This document shows positions 46,386 to 54,872 of a stretch of 64,000 nt of DNA, piece after piece. How positions within the stretch are numbered: position 1 is the stretch's first letter; every line of letters begins with the position of its first letter. The notes beneath the pieces were generated by a model. The model did not search any database. It had not been told where the DNA came from and was given only the letters and a program-made list of their open reading frames with translations. Position numbers and translations under genes: made by a program. The stretch is from Aquibacillus halophilus (lineage in GTDB: Bacteria; Bacillota; Bacilli; Bacillales; Amphibacillaceae), in the NCBI RefSeq assembly GCF_009649745.1, contig NZ_WJNG01000001.1, positions 186,001-250,000 of the forward strand, written 5' to 3'.

Positions 46386-46400
46386 TATACAACATGTATA
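46386..46400. promoter_or_regulatory. Operator candidate 2, TATAC-N5-GTATA
   Basis: TATAC-AACAT-GTATA has the same dyad and spacing as site 1, within the longer near-palindrome GGTATAC-N5-GTATATC. It is just downstream of the expected transcription start, a position where bound repressor would block elongation. Confidence 0.65.
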
Positions 46401-46446
46401 TCAGATGTTGGTTAAATTTTAAGTTGCTAAGAAATGGAGGGATTAA

Positions 46447-47265
46447 ATGAAGAGTTACTTAGATTTCAATGCTTTGGAGATGTTTGAGAACTATATGAAG
46501 ATGGTAGGCACCCCACTACTAAGTGATGAAGAAACTGAAGAAAAAAGGCTGTACGGCAAAAAAATTGGATTAGTTAACGCTGCTTCCTGGATACAGCTCT
46601 GGTGTTACTATTTTGGTAGATTACATCTCCCAGGAGTTAAGTTAATTAATGTAGGAAATGAAGCCGTTCAGTTGCATTTTATGAAAGCGTTTCAACAAGG
46701 GGAACAATGCCCCCCTCAACGGAATATAGAGATCTTTTCTAACTATGCCACAGAGGTTGCAGAACTTAATGGTGGTGTAGATGCAATTATGGTAACTTGC
46801 TCTACGATGAACCGGAGTTATCCTGCCGTTAAAAAGGCCGTTGAACCCTATGGCATACCAGTTATTACAATCGACCAGCCTTTAATGGAAAGCGCGGTAC
46901 GAATTGGCGGAAAAATTTTAATCATCGCAACGGTTCAGACGACGGTAGACAATACCAAAAAACTCTTAGAGGAAACAGCAATGGCATTTGGTAAATCTGA
47001 ATCACTTGAGTATTCCGGGGCTGTTGTTGAGGAAGCATTTTCCTTATTAGGGGAAGGACGAATTACTGATCATAATGAGCTAATTGCTAATGAAATTAGA
47101 AAAGCTCAGGAAAAAGATGCTATTGACCAAGTAGTATTAGCCCAACTATCAATGAGCGTCTTTAAGCTTTCTTATCCAAATCCAGAGTCTAGTTTTGGAA
47201 TACCTGTTTTAACTAGTGGTGATGAGGGCTTTAAAAAACTTAAAGAGATTCTGCTGGAACAGTAA
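46447..47265 (+). CDS. Asp/Glu racemase-superfamily protein
   Basis: 272 residues. The N-terminal half has the Asp/Glu/hydantoin racemase fold signature, IMVTCSTMNRSYPAVKKAVEPYGIPVITID, with Cys118 in the position of the first catalytic cysteine. The second lobe repeats the fold (GGKILIIATVQTT), but the expected second cysteine region reads VVLAQLSMS (230-237) without cysteine. One-cysteine members act as isomerases or decarboxylases (arylmalonate decarboxylase, maleate isomerase relatives) rather than two-base racemases. It is the first gene of the operon, behind GGAGGG. Its substrate is probably the acid handled by the RuBisCO-like protein. It could be a decarboxylase, lactonase-like enzyme or epimerase. 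Confidence 0.82.
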   Translation: MKSYLDFNALEMFENYMKMVGTPLLSDEETEEKRLYGKKIGLVNAASWIQLWCYYFGRLHLPGVKLINVGNEAVQLHFMKAFQQGEQCPPQRNIEIFSNYATEVAELNGGVDAIMVTCSTMNRSYPAVKKAVEPYGIPVITIDQPLMESAVRIGGKILIIATVQTTVDNTKKLLEETAMAFGKSESLEYSGAVVEEAFSLLGEGRITDHNELIANEIRKAQEKDAIDQVVLAQLSMSVFKLSYPNPESSFGIPVLTSGDEGFKKLKEILLEQ

Positions 47266-47334
47266 CCTCTTAACAAATTTATTATTTGGTGTAATGCAAA
47301 TCGGATTAACTTTTACAAGACTGGAGGTTACGTA

Positions 47335-48591
47335 ATGAAAAAACAAGTTATTGCTACTTACCTTATTGAAACAGCCTATTCATTAGAACATGCTGCTCAA
47401 GTAATGGCAGGTGAACAATCAACTGGTACTTTTTTAGCATTGCCGGGGGAAACAGAAAAAATTAAGCAAGAACACGGCGCAGAGATAATAAGTATCAAAG
47501 AAATAGAAACCGTTTCTTCCCCTTCTCTTCCTGGCGCTAAAGTTCCTGATGGAAGTATAGCAAACTATCATCGCGGAGAAGTTATCCTGTCCTTTCCATA
47601 CCATAACTTCGGACCATCAATTCCTAATTTATTAGCTACCATTACTGGTAATCTCTATGAATTAGAGGAATTTTCTGGACTAAGACTTATGGATATTGAT
47701 TTACCAATTGATTTTACTGAAAATTACCTAGGTCCTCAATTCGGCATAGAAGGAACACGGAGTTTAACAGGTGTTACCGAGCGTCCAATTATTGGTACGA
47801 TAATTAAACCTAATATAGGGTTAAAACCTGAAGAATTGCGTCCTTTAGTAAGAGAACTAGCTTTAGCAGGAATTGATTTTATTAAAGATGATGAAATCAA
47901 TGGTAATCCACCTTTTGCTCCTTTAAAAGACAGAATTAAAGTTGTAATGGAAGAAATTGAAAGAGCCGCAGACATAACTGGAAAGAAAACAATGTATGCC
48001 TTCAATATTACTGATGACATCGAAAATTTACATCATAATCATGATCTTGTCGTTGAGGCAGGTGGTAACTGTGTCATGGTTAGTATAAACAGTATTGGAT
48101 ACTCTGGTCTTTCCTATTTAAGGAAGCATAGTCAAGTACCCATTCACGGTCACAGAAATCAGTGGGGGCTTATGACCCGTCATCCCTATTTGGGTATCGA
48201 TTTCACAGCATACCAAAAGTTATGCAGATTAGTTGGTGTTGACCATTTACATGTTAATGGACTAAATAGTAAATTTTATGATTCGAACGAGTCAGTAATC
48301 AAATCCGTAAGTGATTGCCTTAAGCCAATGTTTAATGGATACGAAGCTTTGCCAGTACTTTCTTCCAAACAGTGGGCAGGGCAAGCACCTGTAACATATG
48401 AAAAACTTAAGACAATTGACATAATGAATATTGCTGGAGGTGGAATTCACGCTCATCCAAGTGGACCGGCTGCAGGATTCAGAAGTATGATTCAGGGATG
48501 GGAAGCAGCAATGGCTGGAATCCCACTTAACAAATATGCTGAAAAAAATCAGGAACTTAAGGAAGCCCTGATTAAATTTGGTAAAGGTTAA
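47335..48591 (+). CDS. RuBisCO-like protein (form IV)
   Basis: 418 residues, RuBisCO large-subunit fold. Against spinach numbering, K175 is kept (Lys158 in GTIIKPNIGLK), K177 is replaced (Asn160), and K201-D203-E204 are kept (Lys184, Asp186, Glu187 in FIKDDE). H292/H294/R295 are kept (HGHR, 271-274), H327 and loop-6 K334 are kept (His306 and Lys313 in HVNGLNSK), and the glycine phosphate loop is GGGIHAHPSGPAAG. So the carbamylated lysine, metal site and phosphate sites are present, as in enolase-type or apiose-pathway (OiaX/OiaT) proteins, while a proton-transfer lysine is lost. The neighbouring DUF1537 kinase suggests a phosphorylated 3-oxo sugar acid as substrate. It is not a CO2-fixing enzyme on this evidence. 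GGAGG ribosome site. Confidence 0.9.
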   Translation: MKKQVIATYLIETAYSLEHAAQVMAGEQSTGTFLALPGETEKIKQEHGAEIISIKEIETVSSPSLPGAKVPDGSIANYHRGEVILSFPYHNFGPSIPNLLATITGNLYELEEFSGLRLMDIDLPIDFTENYLGPQFGIEGTRSLTGVTERPIIGTIIKPNIGLKPEELRPLVRELALAGIDFIKDDEINGNPPFAPLKDRIKVVMEEIERAADITGKKTMYAFNITDDIENLHHNHDLVVEAGGNCVMVSINSIGYSGLSYLRKHSQVPIHGHRNQWGLMTRHPYLGIDFTAYQKLCRLVGVDHLHVNGLNSKFYDSNESVIKSVSDCLKPMFNGYEALPVLSSKQWAGQAPVTYEKLKTIDIMNIAGGGIHAHPSGPAAGFRSMIQGWEAAMAGIPLNKYAEKNQELKEALIKFGKG

Positions 48592-48605
48592 GGAGGGAAA
48601 CTGTC

Positions 48606-49973
48606 ATGCAATTACCTAATCTAAAACTATGTTTCTATGGAGATGACTTCACTGGATCAACGGATTCCATGGAAGCTTTAACAAATAGCGGACTAAGGAC
48701 TGTCCTTTTTTTACAGGTTCCTTCACCAGATTTATTAAATAATAAATTCTCTGATGTTCAATGTTTTGGGGTTGCTGGAGTCAGTCGTCAAATGGACACG
48801 ACTGAAATGGAAAATGATCTGCGCCCCATCTTAGAAAAATTGATGACTTTTGATACTCAGATAGTACATTACAAAACCTGTTCTACTTTCGACTCTTCAC
48901 CTAAAGTTGGAAGTATAGGGAAAGTCATCGATATGGGTAAAGAAATTTTCCCATATCAAAAATTTATTCCTTTACTGGTAGGGGTCCCTTTACTTAAACG
49001 ATACACAGTGTTTGGTAATTTGTTTGTTGGTGTAGATGACACAACATATCGGTTAGACCGACACCCAACCATGTCTAGACATCCTGTTACTCCAATGAAT
49101 GAATCTGACTTACGCCTACACTTAGCACAACAGACAACTAGTTTTATAGAGCTTCTAGATATTAACGACATGACTGGGGATATGGATACAGTAAACAAAA
49201 ACTATCAAAAACGCATAGAAATGAAACCAGATGTACTATTGTATGACACCCTAGAAGATGCGCATTTGTTAAAGGCTGGAGAACTGATTTGGAATGAGTC
49301 ACTGGAAACCCAACAATTCGTGGTTGGTTCATCAGGTGTAGAGTATGCACTCGGGAAGTACTGGAACAGTATAGGCATTGCTAAACAATTAACTAAAAAG
49401 CAATTGAATTGTAAAAAAACTAATCAACTATTGGTAGCATCAGGCAGTTGTTCACCAGTTACCCATAAACAGATTGAATGGGCATTAAATAATGGCTTTG
49501 AAGGCATAAAAATTCCTAGCCAAGATTTAGTACATCCCGAAAAAAAGGATGCTGTTAAACGTAGGGTGCACAAAGAAGCATCCGATATTTTAAAGACAGG
49601 AAAAAGTCTTATTATCTATACTGCACTTGGTCCAGATGATCCTTCAATAACGCAAACAAAAGAACTAATGTTATCACTAAATCTAAATACCCATAGTTCA
49701 GGAAAAATTATTGGTCAACAGCTTGGCGAAATTATTAAAGACATATTATTAGAAAGAGATTTGCAAAGAATTGTAATAGCCGGCGGAGATACATCAGGAT
49801 TTTTGACACAAGAACTTGAAGTATATGGTTTAGAAATGACTAAACCAATTGATCCTGGCGGGCCATTATGTCGAATTTATTCAGAAAATGAAAGATTCGA
49901 TGGTCTAGAAATAGCACTTAAAGGTGGCCAAGTTGGAGAAGAAGATTATCTTGGAAAATGCTTAACTATTTAG
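48606..49973 (+). CDS. Four-carbon acid-sugar kinase family protein (DUF1537)
   Basis: 455 residues in two lobes. The N-lobe opens LKLCFYGDDFTGSTDSMEALTNSGLRTVLFL, the YgbK/OtnK/DtnK signature. The nucleotide-binding C-lobe has VIAGGDTSGFLTQELEVYG, PGGPLCRIY and IALKGGQVGEEDYL. Family members phosphorylate threonate, erythronate or 3-oxo-isoapionate. It is encoded 14 bases after the RuBisCO-like gene, so it most likely makes the phosphorylated substrate of that enzyme. GGAGGG ribosome site. Confidence 0.9.
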   Translation: MQLPNLKLCFYGDDFTGSTDSMEALTNSGLRTVLFLQVPSPDLLNNKFSDVQCFGVAGVSRQMDTTEMENDLRPILEKLMTFDTQIVHYKTCSTFDSSPKVGSIGKVIDMGKEIFPYQKFIPLLVGVPLLKRYTVFGNLFVGVDDTTYRLDRHPTMSRHPVTPMNESDLRLHLAQQTTSFIELLDINDMTGDMDTVNKNYQKRIEMKPDVLLYDTLEDAHLLKAGELIWNESLETQQFVVGSSGVEYALGKYWNSIGIAKQLTKKQLNCKKTNQLLVASGSCSPVTHKQIEWALNNGFEGIKIPSQDLVHPEKKDAVKRRVHKEASDILKTGKSLIIYTALGPDDPSITQTKELMLSLNLNTHSSGKIIGQQLGEIIKDILLERDLQRIVIAGGDTSGFLTQELEVYGLEMTKPIDPGGPLCRIYSENERFDGLEIALKGGQVGEEDYLGKCLTI

Positions 49974-50002
49974 ATCATAAGTGTTTTAATAAAACATTTT
50001 AT

Positions 50003-50016
50003 TGAAAACGTTTGCA
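50003..50016 (+). promoter_or_regulatory. cre box (CcpA site) before dctP
   Basis: TGAAAACGTTTGCA matches the Bacillus catabolite-responsive element consensus TGWAARCGYTWNCA at every position. It lies 41 bases before the dctP start, suggesting glucose repression of the transporter, by roadblock if the promoter is upstream or at a local promoter. Confidence 0.75.
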
Positions 50017-50056
50017 GTTATTGCTAATTTATAATAATAGAAAAGGGGTTTTTCTT

Positions 50057-51136
50057 TTGAAAAAAATGATAATGTTTTTAATGATTGTATTGGCTTCATT
50101 CCTGGTATTGGCAGGATGCTCAGAAGATTCATCAGGTCAAGATACGAGTGGCGACCAAACAAATGGGGATGAAACAAGTGAGCAAAATGAAGAGGAAGAG
50201 CAGTCAACTGATGAGCCGATCGAAATCCAATATTCACACCCTAATGCACCAGAAAGTGTTGCTGGGAGACAAGCTCAACAATTTGCCGATCTAGTAAGCG
50301 AAAAAACTGATGGTCGAGTAACTATTCAAGTTTTTCCATCTGGCCAATTAGGTAACTTACAAGAGATAACAGAAGGCGTAAAACTAGGTACGATTCCTAT
50401 TAGCCATAATACGATGGCTGCCAACGGTTCTCTATTTTCCGACCTCGCTGCGTTAGATACACCATACTTATTTAAGGATGTCGATCACATGTCACGGGTT
50501 ATGGATATGGATTCACCTCTTATGGAAACATTAAATGAAAGGTTTGTTGAAGAAAGTGGTGTTCGATTATTATATACCTTCTACTTTGGAACACGTCACC
50601 TAACTGCCGATCAACCAATTAAGCATCCAGATGATTTAAGTAATGTTAAAATCCGTTCGATTCCTTGGGATATTTATACTACCACTGTAGAGGGTATGGG
50701 AGCTGAGGCTACTCCAGTTGATTGGTCAGAAGTACCTACCGCCCTACAAACTGGTGTTGTAAATGGCCAAGAAAATCCTCTTGATGTTGTGGTGTCCAAT
50801 AGCCTCTATGAATTACAAGACTATCTGATGCTAACCGGACATATCATTGCAAGCTCGGGGGTTATTATTAATGAAGAAACATGGCAGAGTATACCCACAG
50901 ATGATCAAGAGTTAATTATGGAAGCTGCTAATGAAGCAAGAGACAGTGCCATCGAATGGAATAAAGAAATAGAATCTAGTGCATTAACTGAAATTAAAGA
51001 AAAAGGTATGGAAGTTATCGGTGAAGAAGAAGGTCTAGATGTCGATGCATTTGAACAACAGATTACCGAATTAATTCAAGAAAGATTTTCAGATGAGTAT
51101 GGCTATATTTATGATGAAGTAAACAGTATTGAATAA
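50057..51136 (+). CDS. dctP: TRAP transporter substrate-binding lipoprotein (DctP)
   Basis: About 359 residues. TTG at 50057 with AAAAGGGG eight bases upstream is the start; ATG at 50066 is possible. Lipoprotein signal with lipobox LVLAGC, then an acidic linker (GDETSEQNEEEEQSTDE). The DctP fold follows: QYSHPNAPESVAGRQAQQFADLVSEKTDGRVTIQVFPSGQLGN, and the conserved arginine region VKIRSIPWDIYTTTVEGMGA with WSEVPTALQTGVVNGQENP. It binds a carboxylate-bearing solute outside the membrane, presumably the sugar acid of this pathway. Confidence 0.92.
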   Translation: MKKMIMFLMIVLASFLVLAGCSEDSSGQDTSGDQTNGDETSEQNEEEEQSTDEPIEIQYSHPNAPESVAGRQAQQFADLVSEKTDGRVTIQVFPSGQLGNLQEITEGVKLGTIPISHNTMAANGSLFSDLAALDTPYLFKDVDHMSRVMDMDSPLMETLNERFVEESGVRLLYTFYFGTRHLTADQPIKHPDDLSNVKIRSIPWDIYTTTVEGMGAEATPVDWSEVPTALQTGVVNGQENPLDVVVSNSLYELQDYLMLTGHIIASSGVIINEETWQSIPTDDQELIMEAANEARDSAIEWNKEIESSALTEIKEKGMEVIGEEEGLDVDAFEQQITELIQERFSDEYGYIYDEVNSIE

Positions 51137-51153
51137 GGTTTAAACAACCTATC

Positions 51154-51187
51154 ATTTAGTAGCCAAGCACATGCTTGGCTACTAAAT
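51154..51187 (+). promoter_or_regulatory. Perfect 16-bp hairpin between dctP and dctQ
   Basis: ATTTAGTAGCCAAGCA and its exact complement enclose a 2-base centre. No T run follows, so it looks like a 3' stabiliser or processing/attenuation structure that would raise DctP over DctQM, as often needed for binding proteins. Confidence 0.75.
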
Positions 51188-51215
51188 TGGTAGTCTCTGG
51201 GATGGAGGAAGTTTG

Positions 51216-51719
51216 ATGAACAAAACGCATAATAACACATTCGATAGTTTAATTGATTTGATAAATAACATTTATGAAAAATTAAGTCTATTTTCCTTAC
51301 TTGGCTTAACCATTGTTGTATTACTTCAAATCTTTTTTAGGAATGTTTTAAACTATAGTTTCTCTTGGGGTGGAGAATTAGCTATATATATGAATTTTTG
51401 GTTAGTATTTTTAGGCGCAGCTGTAGTTTTTAGGGAACATGGGCATGTGAAAATGGATTTTTTAATTAACAAAGCAAGCGCAAAACTCCAAAAAGGTGTT
51501 GAGTTATTTAATTATTTAGTTACACTGTTTTTTATTCTATTCTTCTTGTACAGCTCAATAAAACTGACGAATCAATTAAGTGATGTAGTAACACCTGCAA
51601 TGGGTATGCCTTACATTATCTTTGTTATCCCCCCTATCCTTGGTTTTACTTTAATGTTGCTAATTATAATTAAACAATTCATTGTGTTTTTCACAAGGGA
51701 AGCGAGGGATAATAGATGA
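51216..51719 (+). CDS. dctQ: TRAP transporter small membrane subunit (DctQ)
   Basis: 167 residues with four membrane helices. LLGLTIVVLLQIFFRNVLNYSFSWGGELAIYMNFWLVFLGAAVVFREHGHVKMDFL is the typical DctQ block. ATG at 51216 with GGAGG seven bases before it is preferred to TTG at 51213. The stop overlaps the dctM start (ATGA). Confidence 0.92.
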   Translation: MNKTHNNTFDSLIDLINNIYEKLSLFSLLGLTIVVLLQIFFRNVLNYSFSWGGELAIYMNFWLVFLGAAVVFREHGHVKMDFLINKASAKLQKGVELFNYLVTLFFILFFLYSSIKLTNQLSDVVTPAMGMPYIIFVIPPILGFTLMLLIIIKQFIVFFTREARDNR

Positions 51720-52993
51720 GCGGTATTTGGATTATAGTCCTTTTTGCATTTTTCATCATAATTAGGCTTCCTTTAGCTTTCAGCATGGCTATTCCAGCTG
51801 TTATTTATTTATCAATAGAAGGTATCCCAATCCATTCACTATCTCATAGGATGATAAATGCGGTAAATTCATATACGTTATTAGCAGTTCCATTGTTTAT
51901 TTTTGCTGGTAACTTGATGAACTCATCCGGGCTTACCGATCGAATATTTAAATTTATTCTTCTCATAGTAGGAAATATACGTGGAGGCTTAGCTCAAGTA
52001 AATGTACTTGCGAGTCTTGTATTTTCAGGGATATCTGGTTCAGCTTTAGCTGATATTGGCGGAATTGGCAAAGTGCTTATTCATACGATGAATAGTTCGG
52101 GCTACAACCAAAGAACATCCGCTGGTATTACAGCTGCATCGGCAACTATTGGCCCAATTTTCCCACCGAGTATACCGTTAATAATCTTTGCTGTAGTAGC
52201 TCAAACTTCGGCGGTACATTTACTGATAGCTGGAATAATACCTGCATTATTGTTAACTGGATTACTAATGCTCCAAATAGCATACATGGCCAAGAAGTAT
52301 AAATATCCTAAAAATGAAAGTAAGACAAACTTTAAAGAGTTGTCTAGCGCATTCTTATTTGCAATCCCCGCTATTATGACACCAGTCATTCTAATTGGAG
52401 GATTACTGTTTGGTTTTTTTGGACCTACAGAATTAGCAGCCTTCACCGTTTTATACATTGTAGTGTTAGGTAAATTTGTTTATAAAAAATTAACTATGAC
52501 TAATTTACTAGATTCATTTAAAGAAACTGTTAGATCTACGGCAATTATTATGTTTATTATTTCTGCCGCATCGATTTTTGCATGGACACTAACTGTTTCT
52601 CAAATTTCATTACAAGTTACACAGCTGTTTTTAGGAATTACTACTAATCCTATCCTAATGCTTCTAATTACAGCAGTACTGTTATTACTAATTGGCACGA
52701 TTTTTGAATCAATGGCAGCAATTTTAGTATTTACTCCAATTTTACTGCCACCACTGACGGCTGCAGGAGTTGATCCAATTCATTTTGGTATAGTGATGAT
52801 TTTTACACTTATGTTGGGACTACTGACACCACCGGTTGGAATGAGCTTATATCTTGTTAGTAGTATAACGAATTTACCAATGGAAGAAGTAATCAAAGGA
52901 GTCCTTCCTTATTTCATTGTTCTTTCCATTACATTGCTATTAATTATACTTTTTCCACAATTATCTTTATGGCTTCCCACACTATTTTACTAG
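51716..52993 (+). CDS. dctM: TRAP transporter large permease subunit (DctM)
   Basis: 425 residues, about 12 membrane helices. Family motifs include LLAVPLFIFAGNLMNSSGLTDRIF, FSGISGSALADIGGIGKV and TPPVGMSLYLVSSI. With DctP and DctQ it forms a sodium-driven solute importer. It is the last gene of the operon; no clear terminator follows its stop. Confidence 0.93.
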   Translation: MSGIWIIVLFAFFIIIRLPLAFSMAIPAVIYLSIEGIPIHSLSHRMINAVNSYTLLAVPLFIFAGNLMNSSGLTDRIFKFILLIVGNIRGGLAQVNVLASLVFSGISGSALADIGGIGKVLIHTMNSSGYNQRTSAGITAASATIGPIFPPSIPLIIFAVVAQTSAVHLLIAGIIPALLLTGLLMLQIAYMAKKYKYPKNESKTNFKELSSAFLFAIPAIMTPVILIGGLLFGFFGPTELAAFTVLYIVVLGKFVYKKLTMTNLLDSFKETVRSTAIIMFIISAASIFAWTLTVSQISLQVTQLFLGITTNPILMLLITAVLLLLIGTIFESMAAILVFTPILLPPLTAAGVDPIHFGIVMIFTLMLGLLTPPVGMSLYLVSSITNLPMEEVIKGVLPYFIVLSITLLLIILFPQLSLWLPTLFY

Positions 52994-53456
52994 TTGATAT
53001 TAACTCTAGCCCAATAACAAATATATAGACCTAAATTTCTGCAACAACTCACTCTATAGATTAATCTATTATTTTAGCCATGCCAATCACATCCTACACA
53101 AGATATCACTGAAGATTATCGTACATTATTAGGGGTTAAAGTGGGAATTAATCCTCCAATAATGTTTGATGATGTAGTAGGGGTGATTGGCTTACAGGTA
53201 TCCTATAAAGGTTAAAACAACAAGGAATTGAGTATCTATATTAGTACTATTTATTATTGTCTTAAAAAGGATAAATGAAATTATTTTATTAGATCAAAAC
53301 AAACCAAAACACTTTATATGCAGAACCCCCTTTTTAGATGAAAACACAAATAATCATTAAATTATACTTATGTTATTGTATTTTCATACATATATTTTTG
53401 GGAGTAATATATTCAAAATATAGATAAATAGATTTTTACATGAAAGGTGGCTCCCC
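52994..53456. other. Gap before glcD with a regulator remnant
   Basis: Contains the CdaR-like fragment (53105-53215) and otherwise AT-rich DNA. Probably carries the glcDF promoter; no single candidate is convincing. Confidence 0.45.
53105..53215 (+). pseudogene. Fragment of a CdaR-family regulator gene
   Basis: In one frame it reads ITEDYRTLLGVKVGINPPIMFDDVVGVIGLQ before TAA. The complete CdaR-like protein at 57081 has ITEESAKVLKGVKAGINLPIFFDGNVIGVIGIT in its sugar-diacid recognition domain. Only about 36 codons remain, with no start and no DNA-binding part. Confidence 0.75.
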
Positions 53457-54872
53457 ATGTTATCAACTGCCATTAAAGAAAAATTAATTCAAATCGTTGG
53501 AAACCAAAATTTTCAGGACTCAAAGGCTAGTCAGCTTGTCTATTCCTTTGATGCAACCCCACAATTCCAGACGCTGCCTGATGCGATAGTTTCTCCTCAC
53601 AATACTGGTGAAATATCAGAGATTGTTAAGATCTGTAATGAATATAAAATTCCAATTGTTCCAAGAGGTTCCGGAACGAATCTAAGTGCGGGCACGACTC
53701 CTGTTGAGGGTGGTATTGTGCTTTTGTTCAAGCACATGAATCAAATTCTTGAAATTGATGAAGAGAATTTAACAATTACTACCCAGCCTGGGGTGATTAC
53801 TTTAGATTTGATGAATCGCGTCGAAGCTAAGGGGTTATTTTATCCGCCAGATCCTAGTTCAATGAAGATTTCGCAAATTGGTGGCAACATTAATGAGAAT
53901 TCTGGTGGATTGCGGGGACTTAAGTATGGTGTCACGAGGGACTATGTGATGGGGCTTGAGATTGTCATGCCGAACGGAGACATTATACGTACTGGCGGAA
54001 AGCTTGCCAAAGATGTGGCTGGCTATGATTTGACTCGGTTATTTGTTGGTTCGGAGGGGACGCTCGGTATCATTACCGAGGCAACACTGAAGCTTTTGCC
54101 AATGCCAAAGGCCAAGAAAACCATCCTCGCATTGTATGAGGATCTTGATGCAGCTGCCCAAACGGTATCAAAAATTATTGCAAACCGAATTATTCCGATT
54201 ACATTGGAATTTTTGGATCAAAAGACAATCCAAGCTGTCGAGGATTTTGCCAAGATTGGATTGCCTACCGATGTGAAGGCTGTTCTATTAATAGAGCAGG
54301 ATGGTGAACCAGAAACTGTCGAAAAAGATATTGAAAAAATTGCTGAGTTGTGTAAGCAAAATCATGCTGTTGAAGTTAAGATTGCTGCATCAGAGGAAGA
54401 AGCTGACGCACTTAGAACAGCAAGAAGGTCTGCTCTATCCGCACTAGCACGACTGAAGCCAACTACTATCCTAGAGGATGCGACGGTACCAAGGTCTGAG
54501 ATTGCTAAAATGGTAAGCGCCATCAACCAAATAGCCGAAAAGTATGACGTCGAGATATGTACGTTCGGTCATGCTGGTGATGGCAATCTGCACCCTACCT
54601 GTTTAACGGACGTTAGAAATGAAGAAGAAATTGAGAGAGTTGAAAAAGCATTTGAAGAGATTTTCAAGAAAGCTGTTGAGCTTGGTGGGACGATTACTGG
54701 CGAGCATGGGGTCGGTGCAATGAAGGCTCCCTACTTACATTTAAAGCTTGGTGAGGCTGGTATTGCTGCGATGTACGGCATTAAACAAGCGTTTGATCAA
54801 AACAACATTATGAACCCTGGTAAGATTTTCACCAAGTCGACCCGTAAAAGAGTGGTGGTGAGCGAGTCATGA
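53457..54872 (+). CDS. glcD: Glycolate/lactate oxidase FAD subunit (GlcD type)
   Basis: 471 residues, FAD-binding PCMH type. PRGSGTNLSAG and GGNINENSGGLRGLKYGVTRDYVMGLE bind FAD; VGSEGTLGIITEATLKL is the second block; the C-terminal cap has CTFGHAGDGNLHPTCLTD and TGEHGVGAMK. It oxidises a 2-hydroxy acid such as glycolate or D-lactate to the 2-oxo acid. AGGTGG ribosome site. It is translationally coupled to glcF. The exact hydroxy acid is not set by these motifs. Confidence 0.9.
   Translation: MLSTAIKEKLIQIVGNQNFQDSKASQLVYSFDATPQFQTLPDAIVSPHNTGEISEIVKICNEYKIPIVPRGSGTNLSAGTTPVEGGIVLLFKHMNQILEIDEENLTITTQPGVITLDLMNRVEAKGLFYPPDPSSMKISQIGGNINENSGGLRGLKYGVTRDYVMGLEIVMPNGDIIRTGGKLAKDVAGYDLTRLFVGSEGTLGIITEATLKLLPMPKAKKTILALYEDLDAAAQTVSKIIANRIIPITLEFLDQKTIQAVEDFAKIGLPTDVKAVLLIEQDGEPETVEKDIEKIAELCKQNHAVEVKIAASEEEADALRTARRSALSALARLKPTTILEDATVPRSEIAKMVSAINQIAEKYDVEICTFGHAGDGNLHPTCLTDVRNEEEIERVEKAFEEIFKKAVELGGTITGEHGVGAMKAPYLHLKLGEAGIAAMYGIKQAFDQNNIMNPGKIFTKSTRKRVVVSES

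Noticed and set aside
47335-48591. Genuine CO2-fixing RuBisCO
   Set aside because: The K177 equivalent is Asn, the protein is shorter than form I-III enzymes, and its neighbours are a sugar-acid kinase and TRAP importer with no phosphoribulokinase.
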